A DNA stretch of 64,000 bases from an uncultured Lachnospiraceae bacterium (GCA_910577045.1 CAJTLB010000005.1:124001-188000), one strand, 5' to 3'. Counted from the first letter of the stretch, positions 52,575 to 61,382 are shown. A program made the numbers and translations. Notes: generated from the sequence alone by a model not told the origin.

Positions 52575-53906
52575 TTAAGATTTCCGAATCTTTCTATCCC
52601 TTATATAAGCCTTGTATGCCCTCTCCTGCTCCTTCCCATACCCACGGATTGCATTTGCTGGCAGCATAGACGAAAACATTTTCCAGTTTCCATGGAGGAT
52701 ACTGTGTTGTTTCCCATCTTTTGTATAAAATACAATTTTTGTCATTAATACATTGGGGGTTGGGACTTCGCTTAAATTATTTTGGTACACCCCATAAGCC
52801 ACATAAGCCCAAACAACATCTTGGTAAAATACCAAATTCTGCATACACAGCCGCCGAAAATCCCGGAACCAAAAACAATTTTCTGCATATAGTACTTCCC
52901 CTATCCAAATTTCCGGCGCATCTTGGATTCTCTTATCTAATGACTGTTGTTCATGGTATGCCAGCCTTTGGTACTTTTTCTTTACCTGCCTTTCCATATA
53001 ACAGACAAACATATAAAAGGCAGAATATGGCACAATATAAAGTGCTGCCACAAATAAAAACATTATAGGATAACGCCTAATATCCCAAAGGAGCTGTTTC
53101 CATGTATAGCCAAGCTCCCATACCATCCATGCCATTACAATAACTAAAACGCAAAAAACAGCTAAAACAATCCTAATTACTATTTTTTTCTTTTTCTTAT
53201 AACAACCAAGCATGGTATAACCTGAAGATGGAGAAAAAGGCCTTTCCTTCTTTTTTAATATTTTCTTAGTGTTTATATTAGATTGTTTCTTTGGCATTGG
53301 CCCTTTTCGTAATTTACTATCTGCTTCTATTCTATTTTTCATCTTGCAGACTTCCTGATAATTCTTATAAATTGTAAATTGGTATTGTTCTTTATTTAGG
53401 GTCCAAAATATAAGCATATTCCTTTCTTCTGGGTACAGGTTGTCCTTTTCTACTTCTATCCTTTCTAGCTCTGATGTTGAAACCAAACGGAATATACTCT
53501 CATTTAAAAACAACTGGGTTCCTGTACGATAATCTTTATTTCTTTCTACCAACATAATATATTTTTCTGTTAATGCCTGATCTCCTGTACAGTACCACGC
53601 TTCCCTTGCCTGCTCATTTACATCCTTTACCATACTTTTTAATTCCCCATACCGCATCAATTCCTTTCCAATATGGGAATGTTTAACAGAAAACATACTA
53701 ACACACAGCCATTTTAACAGCAGCCATAAAAAAACTGACCCTATGCTTAATAATAAGATCCCCTTCCAGTCCTTCATTATGAATAGAAAAAAATAACCCA
53801 TGCCAACCGGGGTAAATACCCATATTTTTAAATTTAACCTTTCATATTGAATATGATACTTTACCATATTTTTTTGTATCTTACTATCTTTTATTTGAGT
53901 TTCCAT
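52575..53906 (-). CDS. Unrecognised membrane protein
   Basis: A 443-residue protein with two pairs of membrane helices: VFTPVGMGYFFLFIM and ILLLSIGSVFLWLLLKWLC near 30-75, then IVIRIVLAVFCVLVIVMAW and PIMFLFVAALYIVPYSAFY near 245-305. Soluble segments between them (about 85-230 and 315-443) are basic and aromatic, with GEVLYAENCFWFRDFRRL and VFYTKDGKQHSILHGNWKM resembling PH-like beta strands. No catalytic motif is seen. The coiled-coil gene lies 15 nt upstream in the same direction, so they are probably co-expressed. I do not recognise a family. Confidence 0.65.
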   Translation of the reverse strand: METQIKDSKIQKNMVKYHIQYERLNLKIWVFTPVGMGYFFLFIMKDWKGILLLSIGSVFLWLLLKWLCVSMFSVKHSHIGKELMRYGELKSMVKDVNEQAREAWYCTGDQALTEKYIMLVERNKDYRTGTQLFLNESIFRLVSTSELERIEVEKDNLYPEERNMLIFWTLNKEQYQFTIYKNYQEVCKMKNRIEADSKLRKGPMPKKQSNINTKKILKKKERPFSPSSGYTMLGCYKKKKKIVIRIVLAVFCVLVIVMAWMVWELGYTWKQLLWDIRRYPIMFLFVAALYIVPYSAFYMFVCYMERQVKKKYQRLAYHEQQSLDKRIQDAPEIWIGEVLYAENCFWFRDFRRLCMQNLVFYQDVVWAYVAYGVYQNNLSEVPTPNVLMTKIVFYTKDGKQHSILHGNWKMFSSMLPANAIRGYGKEQERAYKAYIRDRKIRKS

Positions 53907-53921
53907 AAATTCCCCCTTACA

Positions 53922-54668
53922 TTAATTTACCCGAAAACTCATAAGTTCCTTTTTCACTTCTTCCAATATTTTTTCTGACGCAGCATGGAGTTCTAATAAG
54001 GTATCCGTAAATTCTTTTGTAATATCTTCTTTTATATTATGTATTTCTCTACTTTCTTGTTCTTTTTGTCTATCTGGGCTTATTTTTTCTTCCTGTCCTT
54101 TTTGTATTGTCTCTTTTTCTCTTTTTCTTATCTCCTCCTCTGTCGGAAGGTTTTGATAATGGGTTGTTAAATTAAACTTTTTTTGTTTCTCTTCTACGCC
54201 CATTACTTTTTTCAATAATTTCTCCATTAATTTTAATTTCTTTTGCTTAGGAATATTAGGGTTATTTGCAATTGATTTTGCTTCTGCCATAAAATTCCCC
54301 ATTTTATTTAATTTTAGCCTCTCTGTTTCTTCCTTTGTTTTACATTCCTTTAACTTTTTCTCATAGGCTTCACTTTCTTGTTTCACCTCTAAATATTCCT
54401 TGTATGCTTCTGGATTATGCTTCTTTAAATAAGCAATCTCTTCTGGAGTTAAATCCGCCCCAGCTTTCATTTTTACATCAATAGAAGACATCTGGTTGCC
54501 CTCACGGATTTTTTCCATGTCTTCTTTGTACTGTATAACCTGCCTTGCCTCTGGCTCCATTTCAGCCAATTTTTTCTTACTAATTCCTTCTTTCTTTTGC
54601 ATCCACTTATTATCCATTTCTGCTAAATGAACCATATTCCTAACAGTGCCTGTTATTATATTTATCAT
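53922..54668 (-). CDS. Unrecognised coiled-coil protein
   Basis: A 248-residue, highly charged (Lys/Glu), mostly helical protein without signal peptide or membrane segment. The N-terminus has a short hydrophobic start (MINIITGTVRNMVHLAEMD). Long helices follow (EARQVIQYKEDMEKIRE, QKKLKLMEKLLKKVMGVEE), and a central LTPEEIAYLKKHNPEAYKEY element looks like a small repeated helix pair. The ATG at 54668 is chosen for GGGAGGG about 8 nt upstream. It precedes the membrane protein gene by 15 nt. Function unknown; the pair suggests a membrane-associated complex. Confidence 0.6.
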   Translation of the reverse strand: MINIITGTVRNMVHLAEMDNKWMQKKEGISKKKLAEMEPEARQVIQYKEDMEKIREGNQMSSIDVKMKAGADLTPEEIAYLKKHNPEAYKEYLEVKQESEAYEKKLKECKTKEETERLKLNKMGNFMAEAKSIANNPNIPKQKKLKLMEKLLKKVMGVEEKQKKFNLTTHYQNLPTEEEIRKREKETIQKGQEEKISPDRQKEQESREIHNIKEDITKEFTDTLLELHAASEKILEEVKKELMSFRVN

Positions 54669-54726
54669 CAATCCCACCCTCCCTTTATCCTACTTATTCC
54701 TTTCTCCACATAGAATCCTTCTTTTT

Positions 54727-55233
54727 TTAATCACGCCCTAATTCAAGCTCTATGCACTTCCATTCTTCCCCTAATATAGTATATGTTTCTACTTGCCTTG
54801 GCTCAATTTCCTTAAAACCAACCGATTTATAGCAATAATATGCCGGTTTATTATTATCAAATACCCCTATTGTTATTTTATCTACCTTTAAAATATGAAA
54901 TGCGTATTGTATCGCCAATGTTAGCATCTCTTTCCCATAACCTTTTCCTTGTTTTGTATTATCTACAATTACAAACCCAAAGCGGAGAATTTTCTTTTCC
55001 TGATCGATAAATCTCATAATAAAATGGCCTACTATACCAGTCTCATTAAAAGCAGTCATTTCATAAAAATCATCTTTATAGGCATTTTCATTATAAAAAT
55101 TATTTATATCTTCTTTCGTAATTGGATAACCTTGATACCTATCCGCACTCCACTTATAAAACATTTCTTCATCTGTTATCCATGAAACAATTTTTTCTGC
55201 ATCACATGCTTTATATGGCCTTAACCTTAACAT
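54727..55233 (-). CDS. RimJ/RimL-type GNAT acetyltransferase
   Basis: A 168-residue acetyltransferase of the Acetyltransf_3 type: LRLRPYKACDAEKIVSWI at the start, FGFVIVDNTKQGKGYGKEML with the acetyl-CoA loop (QGKGYG), VDKITIGVFDNNKPAYYCYK and SVGFKEIEPRQ, all family-typical. Target (ribosomal protein, antibiotic or small molecule) unknown. GGGAGG 7 nt upstream fixes the ATG at 55233; an earlier start at 55248 has no site. It stands between the coiled-coil gene and the second HelD locus. Confidence 0.88.
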   Translation of the reverse strand: MLRLRPYKACDAEKIVSWITDEEMFYKWSADRYQGYPITKEDINNFYNENAYKDDFYEMTAFNETGIVGHFIMRFIDQEKKILRFGFVIVDNTKQGKGYGKEMLTLAIQYAFHILKVDKITIGVFDNNKPAYYCYKSVGFKEIEPRQVETYTILGEEWKCIELELGRD

Positions 55234-55304
55234 TCTTTTTCCTCCCACTTCTCTTGTTATAAAGTTCTACTTTCATTTTTAGAAATAATTTTATATCTAA
55301 GCAT

Positions 55305-55477
55305 TTAACTATTTTTAGTATAAAACCCAAGGTCAGATTCTGCAAGATATTCTTCAATTAACATACAGGCATCTTTATAAGGAATCCTAAAAAACTCCCT
55401 ATCCATACGAATCCGATAATCTGATAATAATACATGTACCTCTTTCTCTACTTTTTGGCTTTTGTTATTTCAGGCAT
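55305..55477 (-). pseudogene. Small gene coupled to helD copy 2, frameshifted in an A-tract
   Basis: ATG at 55477 overlaps the helD stop (ATGCCTGA) and has AGGAG 9 nt upstream, a good coupled start. It reads MPEITKAKK and hits TAG after nine codons. One extra A in the A5 run (complement of 55452-55456) would open VEKEVHVLLSDYRIRMD and REFFRIPYKDACMLIEEY, ending LGFYTKNS at 55305: a 57-residue protein. That second frame is also in phase with the helD TGA, so read-through is a formal alternative. Either the gene is broken, or the A-tract is mis-sequenced or a slippage site. Family not recognised. Confidence 0.5.
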
Positions 55478-57614
55478 AATCGCTTTCTCCTATACAAAAT
55501 AAACTTAAACTATGCAGTGCCCTAGTACATTCCATATACAAAAGATTTTTATCACCTTCCTTACTATAATTTTGGGCATTTGCATCGCAGATAATTACTG
55601 CATCAAATTCTAATCCTTTTGCTAGATAAGATGGCAAGATTAATGTCCCTTGTAAACTTTTTACACTATCATCTGTTATAAATTGAACCTCAATTTTAGA
55701 TTTTAGTTTTAAAAACAGGTGTTTACAAGCTTCCCTTGTTTTACAAATTAAGCAAATAGACTCAAATCCTTTTTCTTTATATTCCACTATTTTTTGAATT
55801 ATTTTATCCAAATACTCCTCTTTATTTTCTAATGCCATTACCGTTACTGCATCTCCATTCCGGTTAAAACTCTGGATTTCTGGTTTAGTATTCAAAAATT
55901 CTAAACTAAATTGTAGAATTTCATTTGTACACCGGAAACTTTTATTTAACTGGATTAATGTTGATTTTTCTTTTTTTAAGCATTTTTGCACCTGCTGATA
56001 AAATAAGATATTTTCTTGCTTGGAAATTGTTTGGTTTATATCCCCCAGCACCGTAAATTTTACCTGTTTAAACAGCATCTGCAATATTTCAAATTGAAGT
56101 GGGTAATAATCCTGTGCCTCATCAATAATTACTTGCCTTATATCCCTATATTCTTTATTTCCATATATTTTTAAATGCAAATAAAGTGCTGCAATTGCAT
56201 CATCAAAACATAAAAAATTTGATTTTATATTTTTTAAGGTATGTCTTCTAATTTCTTCTATATCTTCAAAAAACTCCTCTTTCTCTCCTAATTGGATATA
56301 CAATGGGTTTTTCCATAAATTCTTATACAAATTACTAATATTTAATTTTGTAACTTTCTGTATTTCTTGTATCAGCAAATCCTTTTCTTTTTTCCTAATC
56401 CTTTTTTTACTTTCTAATCCTTTTTCTAAAATCCGGTTTTCTAATTGCTCCAACCGGATTGCTAATGGTAATTCTGTATGTTGGCATACAAAATTTTTCA
56501 TCTCTTCTTTTTCAGCAATGCGCTGGCCTGTAAAATAAATATCCCGAAATTCCATTTCATAACGTGGCACATCTAATACAAATTGGTCTAATATTTGTTT
56601 AAACCTTTCTGACGTTTTAAATTCTATGCTTCTTTTTATTTTTTCTCTATATGGGCTATTAGAAACCATTTTTTCTAAAAATTTTCTTTTCGGCTGTATT
56701 ATATTTTCTTTTAATATCATATGGAGAATATCTTCAAATACCATAGAAACAATATTCTTTTCTCCTAATTCCGGCAAAACACCAGAAATATATTCTTCAA
56801 ATATGACATTAGGAGAAAGAATTAAAATATTATTAGCAGACAGCCTGGACTGCAATCCCTCATACATCAAATAAGCCGCCCTGTGAAGTGCAATAGACGT
56901 TTTTCCACTTCCAGCCACTCCCTGTATCATTAAAAGCTCACTTTGCAGATCCCGTATAACGGTATCCTGCTCTTTCTGGATTGTCTCCACAATGGTTTTC
57001 ATCTTTGGTGATGTATTTTTTGATAACATCTGTTTTAAGATTTCATCATTAATGCCTACGTCTGTATTAAAAAAATAAAGCAACTTACTATTTTTAATTT
57101 CATACTGCCTCTTTAATGCCACCTCTCCATTTACTCTGCCACAAGGCGCACTATAATAAGCATTTCCTAACATAAATTGGTAAAATACACTGGCAATTGG
57201 CGAACGCCAGTCATAAATATAGATTTCCCTGCTTTTTTCTTCTAAAAGAGATAAACGCCCTATATATATTTTTTCTGGAACCTCTTCTCCTTCAAAGCAA
57301 AAATCAATCCTTGCAAAATAAGGAGATTCTATTAAATTTTCTAAACAATTTATTTTCTGTTTTATTTTATCACAATCTGCAACTATTCCTGTAATAAGCA
57401 TACTACTTTGGTTTAATTCCAAGAGGTCTTCAAAATCATCTGTATTATACATATTTATTATTCTATTTTCACGGATTTCTTTTTTTATTTCTACTAACTC
57501 CAACTGCTTTTTACTAACAACTTCTTGTGCTTGTTTTAATTGTTCTTTTGCAAGGATAAGTACCTTTTCTAAATATTCATTTTCATATGCTGTTTCTAAT
57601 TGCAGGTTCTCCAC
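55470..57614 (-). CDS. HelD-type helicase (copy 2)
   Basis: A 714-residue superfamily 1 ATPase with the HelD plan: N-terminal coiled coil (about 15-95), Walker A GVAGSGKTS (232-240), IIDEAQDYYPLQFEIL, LGDINQTISKQ and a late motif YLAKGLEFDAVIICDA. It resembles the copy at 12.2-14.3 kb in all motifs but diverges strongly elsewhere, so it is an old paralogue or an acquired copy rather than a recent duplicate. HelD proteins rescue or recycle RNA polymerase. It lies in an accessory stretch next to a frameshifted small gene coupled to its stop and a SUKH protein. Confidence 0.85.
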   Translation of the reverse strand: MENLQLETAYENEYLEKVLILAKEQLKQAQEVVSKKQLELVEIKKEIRENRIINMYNTDDFEDLLELNQSSMLITGIVADCDKIKQKINCLENLIESPYFARIDFCFEGEEVPEKIYIGRLSLLEEKSREIYIYDWRSPIASVFYQFMLGNAYYSAPCGRVNGEVALKRQYEIKNSKLLYFFNTDVGINDEILKQMLSKNTSPKMKTIVETIQKEQDTVIRDLQSELLMIQGVAGSGKTSIALHRAAYLMYEGLQSRLSANNILILSPNVIFEEYISGVLPELGEKNIVSMVFEDILHMILKENIIQPKRKFLEKMVSNSPYREKIKRSIEFKTSERFKQILDQFVLDVPRYEMEFRDIYFTGQRIAEKEEMKNFVCQHTELPLAIRLEQLENRILEKGLESKKRIRKKEKDLLIQEIQKVTKLNISNLYKNLWKNPLYIQLGEKEEFFEDIEEIRRHTLKNIKSNFLCFDDAIAALYLHLKIYGNKEYRDIRQVIIDEAQDYYPLQFEILQMLFKQVKFTVLGDINQTISKQENILFYQQVQKCLKKEKSTLIQLNKSFRCTNEILQFSLEFLNTKPEIQSFNRNGDAVTVMALENKEEYLDKIIQKIVEYKEKGFESICLICKTREACKHLFLKLKSKIEVQFITDDSVKSLQGTLILPSYLAKGLEFDAVIICDANAQNYSKEGDKNLLYMECTRALHSLSLFCIGESDYA

Positions 57615-57775
57615 TATAACGCCACTCTCCTATTTTTTAATTTCCTAAATCCAGTTTTGTTTCATTACTGTAACATATTTTATACAGAAATATCAGTCTT
57701 GTTTTTGGAAATTTTGTGTGTTATAATTAAGACAAGAAGAAGGGGTAATTTCTATAGATTATTCTTATATTATAA

Positions 57776-57816
57776 AAAACAAGCCAGCCCTTTGTTGTAT
57801 ACAGCAAAGACTGGCT
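57776..57816 (-). terminator. Intrinsic terminator after the SUKH gene
   Basis: On the minus strand GCCAGTCTTTG and CAAAGGGCTGGC form an interrupted 10-bp stem with a 10-nt loop, followed by TTGTTTTTT. Confidence 0.65.
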
Positions 57817-57833
57817 TTCTCTTATCTATACTA

Positions 57834-58607
57834 TTATTCTGCTTTTATATAAATAATAGATGTATTATCTATAACCATATAAAAAATTTTTTCTTCTTCG
57901 TCAAAACAATAACGATAAAAAGAATCTACCCCATAGAAAGATATATTTTTTTTCATTGCAGATAAATCAATTTTTTTCTTAGCTAACTGCTCCTTTACTT
58001 CTTTTTCATCCTTATATTCTTCCTCATAAAATTCCCATCCATTTTCATTTAATACCTCTTGTGCCGTGCGATACTCCACACCAGCCAAGGCATCTAATAA
58101 TATACACATTAAATACTCAGACAAGGTAGGAGCAATTAATTTCCAATCTTCTAATGGATCTGCCTCATGCAGCATATAAACAGGTGGGTTTTCTTGTGTT
58201 AATTCCTTTTCCTTTATGCCATAAAATACTACCCCTGCAGCATAGTCACTTCCAACCTGCAAATAGTTGTCCACGAATTCTGGCCACTGTTCTTTTGGAA
58301 TTTTAAAATATGGATAAAAAGCATTTTGTTCACGAAATTCAGGATCATCATAGTCGCCCTTGCAATCTTCAATTCCTTCTTCAATATATTGATATGAAAA
58401 ATAAGGGAGGGAATCACTATCCACCCAAATATCCGCAGTAGATAACAATTCTTTATTTCTTACTAAGCTTAAAAAATTAAATAATAATTTAGGGAGTTTT
58501 ATATGATTCTCCTTTTCAAATAATTCTAATTCTTCTTTTGCCTCTGGTTCTGTATACCCAAACAACTTTACCACTTCTACTGGTGTTAGATTATATTTTA
58601 TTGCCAT
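57834..58607 (-). CDS. SMI1/KNR4 (SUKH) family protein
   Basis: A 257-residue SUKH-fold protein. SUKH proteins commonly act as immunity proteins against polymorphic (contact-dependent) toxins in bacteria. Marks are the N-terminal helix with AKEELELFEKENHIKLPKLL (the SUKH entry motif), YQYIEEGIEDCKGDYDDP and IPKEQWPEFVDNYLQVGSDY, and a strand-rich tail (FYGVDSFYRYCFDEEEKI). The ATG at 58607 has AGAGG 4-5 nt upstream; a longer in-frame version to 58706 has none. No toxin gene is visible in the window. It lies 50 nt downstream of a frameshifted small gene, giving an immunity-cassette look. Confidence 0.75.
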   Translation of the reverse strand: MAIKYNLTPVEVVKLFGYTEPEAKEELELFEKENHIKLPKLLFNFLSLVRNKELLSTADIWVDSDSLPYFSYQYIEEGIEDCKGDYDDPEFREQNAFYPYFKIPKEQWPEFVDNYLQVGSDYAAGVVFYGIKEKELTQENPPVYMLHEADPLEDWKLIAPTLSEYLMCILLDALAGVEYRTAQEVLNENGWEFYEEEYKDEKEVKEQLAKKKIDLSAMKKNISFYGVDSFYRYCFDEEEKIFYMVIDNTSIIYIKAE

Positions 58608-58657
58608 ATTTCCTCTCTCCCTATTATTTTTATAAATATATAATTCATAACATTTCC

Positions 58658-58952
58658 TTACATTACAACAAATTTCCCTAATGGATAAGCCCCAGTCCAT
58701 GAGCATGGAAAATACCCTTCTTTATAAACCTTGAATACTGCTGTATAAAAACCATCTATATGAAATAGTTTTTCTATACATGCCCATGCCATATCCCTTT
58801 TAACCATATTAAGCATCTCAAAGCTTACCCCAGACTCTTCCTCTAACTTCTGCCTAGCCATAAAATCCCATATTATATTTTTCATTTGGGACACTACTAT
58901 TCTTAAAACAATCAATTTGTTCCAATTCCTTTAGAAAACTTGTTATATCCAT
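58658..58952 (-). pseudogene. Small gene broken by a frameshift, immunity-like context
   Basis: ATG at 58952 with a strong AGGGGGGAAG site opens MDITSFLKELEQIDCFKNS and stops at TAG (58854-58856) after 32 codons. A one-base shift near there continues as RQKLEEESGVSFEMLNMVK, ACIEKLFHIDGFYTAVFKVY and EGYFPCSWTGAYPLGKFVVM at 58658. Together they would make a protein of about 97 residues with a mixed helix/strand plan. I do not recognise the family. The neighbouring SUKH gene suggests a former immunity gene. Confidence 0.5.
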
Positions 58953-59098
58953 TTGCTTTCTTCCCCCCTCCCCCTAATTTTTCACTATTAAATTAACCCA
59001 CTCCTAAACCTTACTAACCATTAAAAATTTAATCCAATTATAGCACTTTCTTTTATAATTATCCACTAAAATATAAATATGCACAAGCATAACCTAAC

Positions 59099-59127
59099 TT
59101 GGACTAAACAGACACTTGTGTTAAAAT
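59099..59127 (+). promoter_or_regulatory. Promoter of the small membrane-protein gene at 59168
   Basis: TTGGAC, a 17-bp spacer ending TGTGT, and TAAAAT on the plus strand; start near 59135. Confidence 0.5.
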
Positions 59128-59167
59128 ATAAATAATAAGTTGCTAACTGAAATTTGGAGGGTATATT

Positions 59168-59383
59168 ATGCTTACCAATAGATTTGCACATTATGTAGTT
59201 TACCATTATTTCAGGAAGAGCAAGAGCTTGTCCTCTATCAAAAATAGCCCTATCCTATTTCTTATTCTTAATTTTATTACATTATATGTATTAATAAAAA
59301 AATATATAAGGCTTTGGGCAAAAAATTCTATTCATAAGGCAAAAGAACAGGCCCATTTTGTTTCATATTTGATTTCTCCATAA
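59168..59383 (+). CDS. Small single-helix membrane protein, possible
   Basis: A 71-residue frame. A basic N-terminus (FAHYVVYHYFRKSKS) is followed by one hydrophobic helix (SPILFLILNFITLYVLIKKY) and a basic tail. Support comes from signals rather than homology: GGAGGG 6 nt before the ATG and a fair promoter further upstream, on a strand otherwise without genes here. The last 56 nt overlap the convergent acetyltransferase gene, so the C-terminus may be accidental and the gene truncated. It could be a small toxin-like or a regulatory peptide; nothing proves it. Confidence 0.4.
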   Translation: MLTNRFAHYVVYHYFRKSKSLSSIKNSPILFLILNFITLYVLIKKYIRLWAKNSIHKAKEQAHFVSYLISP

Positions 59384-59816
59384 CATAGTTAGACAAAGCA
59401 ATTCCCTCCCTAATAACCTGTTGTTCTTTTATAACTCTATATCCTCTCTTTTCAAAAAATGGCTTTGCTGTAATAGACGCATGTGTCACTATCTTACATG
59501 CTTTCACTGACTGTTCTAACTTATTACAAATTGCAGTAGTGATACCCTGCCCTTGATAATCTTTATGCACATATAATCTATCTAGATAACCTGATTTATC
59601 TATATCCCCAAAACCAACTATTATACTATTTTTTATAGCAACCAATGTATTGTGTTCCAAAAACAATTTATTCCATTCCTTTAAATCTACATAACCTGTA
59701 GCCCATACATCTAATTGTTTATTGGTATAATCCTTTGCATTTACAACATGAACTGTCTGGTAAAACAGCTCTGCTAACTGTTTACAATCAGAAGATGTAT
59801 ATTCTCTAATAAACAT
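59328..59816 (-). CDS. GNAT family N-acetyltransferase
   Basis: A 162-residue acetyltransferase with REYTSSDCKQLAELFYQTV at the start, DRLYVHKDYQGQGITTAIC (acetyl-CoA loop QGQGIT), and THASITAKPFFEKRGYRVI-type ending with PFFEKRGYRV, all typical of small GNATs of the YafP or ElaA-like group. Target unknown. It runs convergent with the small plus-strand membrane frame, overlapping it by 56 nt, and lies 65 nt from the 4Fe-4S protein gene on the same strand. Confidence 0.88.
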   Translation of the reverse strand: MFIREYTSSDCKQLAELFYQTVHVVNAKDYTNKQLDVWATGYVDLKEWNKLFLEHNTLVAIKNSIIVGFGDIDKSGYLDRLYVHKDYQGQGITTAICNKLEQSVKACKIVTHASITAKPFFEKRGYRVIKEQQVIREGIALSNYVMEKSNMKQNGPVLLPYE

Positions 59817-59881
59817 TTTATTTCCCCAATAACCTAAAAATTTCCTACTTTTTCATCCTTCCTATCTTGGCAGCCTAACTG

Positions 59882-60712
59882 TTATAATGCCTTTTTAGGA
59901 CATGCCTTAACACACTCAAAACACAAAATACACTCTGTCCCATTTTTGCGTTTTCTCGAATTATCAGTTATATCAACATTCATAGGGCATACTTTTTTAC
60001 ACTTGCCACAAGAAACACATTTATTTTTATCACATGTAATACGTAACAAAGCAAAATAAGACATAGGCTTTAAAAATATTGTAACTGGGCATATATACTT
60101 ACAAAAAGCACGGTTATCCTTTAATGCAAAAGCCAAAATAACTCCAACTATGTAGTACAAACAATTACCAATTAAAAATGCCCAAAACATAATTTTTTCC
60201 ATATTTTTTACTTGTGCCAAAAATAAAGCACTAACAAAAATAAAAGATATTGTAAAAGTAATATATCTTATCCAACCCCATTTTTTTCTAGGTTGTTCGG
60301 GAACCTTATAAGGAAGCAAATCTAAGACCATTGCTGTCCAACAAGCAAACCCACACCATCCCCGCCCAAAAATTAGCGGGCCAAATATCTTTGCTACTGC
60401 GTAATGAATAGTAGCTGCCTCAAAAACGCCTGTAAATAAATAATACCAAAACCCTTCTATCTGCATATTCTCATTGCAAATCAAGCCTAGATAAACAAAC
60501 ATATACGTCCCAACTAAAAATTGTGCCACCCTACGCGCATACTTATATTGAAATTGGAATAAAAGAAAGCCTACTGCTATTGATGTCCCAATATAACTAA
60601 AATTTAATAAATAGAATATATTCTTCATGGTAAGCCAAAGCGTAATAGCTATTGTTTCAAAAATCAACCACATAATAACAGGTAATATAAATTTTTTATT
60701 TAATTTTACCAT
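59882..60712 (-). CDS. 4Fe-4S membrane protein (NapH/CcoG-like)
   Basis: A 276-residue integral membrane iron-sulfur protein. Six or so helices span about 8-220, with WCGFACWTAMVLDLLP in the family-typical position. Two C-terminal ferredoxin motifs follow: CDKNKCVSCGKCKKVCP and ECILCFECVKACPKKAL, all eight cysteines present. NapH-like proteins pass electrons across or along the membrane to redox enzymes. No partner reductase is next to it. The PadR regulator gene starts 585 nt upstream of it and ends 36 nt before it, so they form a regulated pair. Confidence 0.88.
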   Translation of the reverse strand: MVKLNKKFILPVIMWLIFETIAITLWLTMKNIFYLLNFSYIGTSIAVGFLLFQFQYKYARRVAQFLVGTYMFVYLGLICNENMQIEGFWYYLFTGVFEAATIHYAVAKIFGPLIFGRGWCGFACWTAMVLDLLPYKVPEQPRKKWGWIRYITFTISFIFVSALFLAQVKNMEKIMFWAFLIGNCLYYIVGVILAFALKDNRAFCKYICPVTIFLKPMSYFALLRITCDKNKCVSCGKCKKVCPMNVDITDNSRKRKNGTECILCFECVKACPKKAL

Positions 60713-60748
60713 AACAATTTTTATCTCCCTCTGCCAGCTTTTCTTGTG

Positions 60749-61297
60749 TTACTTCATCAATTCCAATTTCTCGATACAACGTTCTGCCCATTCTATACAA
60801 GTATGGATAAAACTATATCCAAAATCGGCTGTAAACTGCCAATAAATCGTCTGATAATCTTCTTTATTTGCTCCATAATATTCTATGCTTCTAGGCACTG
60901 AACTCATTTTTTCAAGATAAGATTCACAATCTTCTTTAAATTTCTTTAACATATCAATGCTCTGGGCTGGTAATATATTTCCACCAAAAAAAATCTTTAT
61001 CAGAAATGTACTTTTAAAGTGTGTAATGTCTTCTTTATCCCCTTGAGAAAGCCAATTTATAAATGCTTCCCTTCCTGTACCTGTAATCGAAAAAATCCTT
61101 TTATTAGGGCGGTCTGACTGAATCACTGTATTTCCACAAATATATCCTTTCTTTTCCAATTTCTTTAATTCTAAATAAATATGGCTACTTTGGGCATACC
61201 AAAAAAATTCTAAAGATGATTCAAATGCTTTTACTAGATCATATCCACTCATAGGCTTATAATTTAAAAAACCTAAAATTCCAAACGCTAAAGACAT
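60749..61297 (-). CDS. PadR family transcriptional regulator
   Basis: A 182-residue PadR repressor. The N-terminal winged helix (about 8-75) has KPMSGYDLVKAFESSLEFF and LELKKLEKKGYICG, and the C-terminal helices (about 100-180) form the effector and dimer region of the long (AphA-like) subgroup. Its promoter (61334-61362) has the -10 box inside a TAGTATAA/TTATACTA palindrome, which suggests self-repression. It is followed after 36 nt by the 4Fe-4S membrane protein gene, the probable target. The inducer is unknown. Confidence 0.88.
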   Translation of the reverse strand: MSLAFGILGFLNYKPMSGYDLVKAFESSLEFFWYAQSSHIYLELKKLEKKGYICGNTVIQSDRPNKRIFSITGTGREAFINWLSQGDKEDITHFKSTFLIKIFFGGNILPAQSIDMLKKFKEDCESYLEKMSSVPRSIEYYGANKEDYQTIYWQFTADFGYSFIHTCIEWAERCIEKLELMK

Positions 61298-61321
61298 TAT
61301 CCTAGGTTCCTTTCCATTTTA

Positions 61322-61362
61322 TAGTATAATTTTATACTAATCAATAATTATACTATTGTCAA
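61322..61362 (-). promoter_or_regulatory. Promoter and operator of the padR-4Fe-4S unit
   Basis: TTGACA (complement of 61357-61362), a 17-bp spacer and TAGTAT (complement of 61334-61339). The -10 is one arm of the palindrome TAGTATAA-TT-TTATACTA (61322-61339), so a bound dimer would block RNA polymerase. Confidence 0.65.
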
Positions 61363-61382
61363 GCATATTTTATATAAATACT

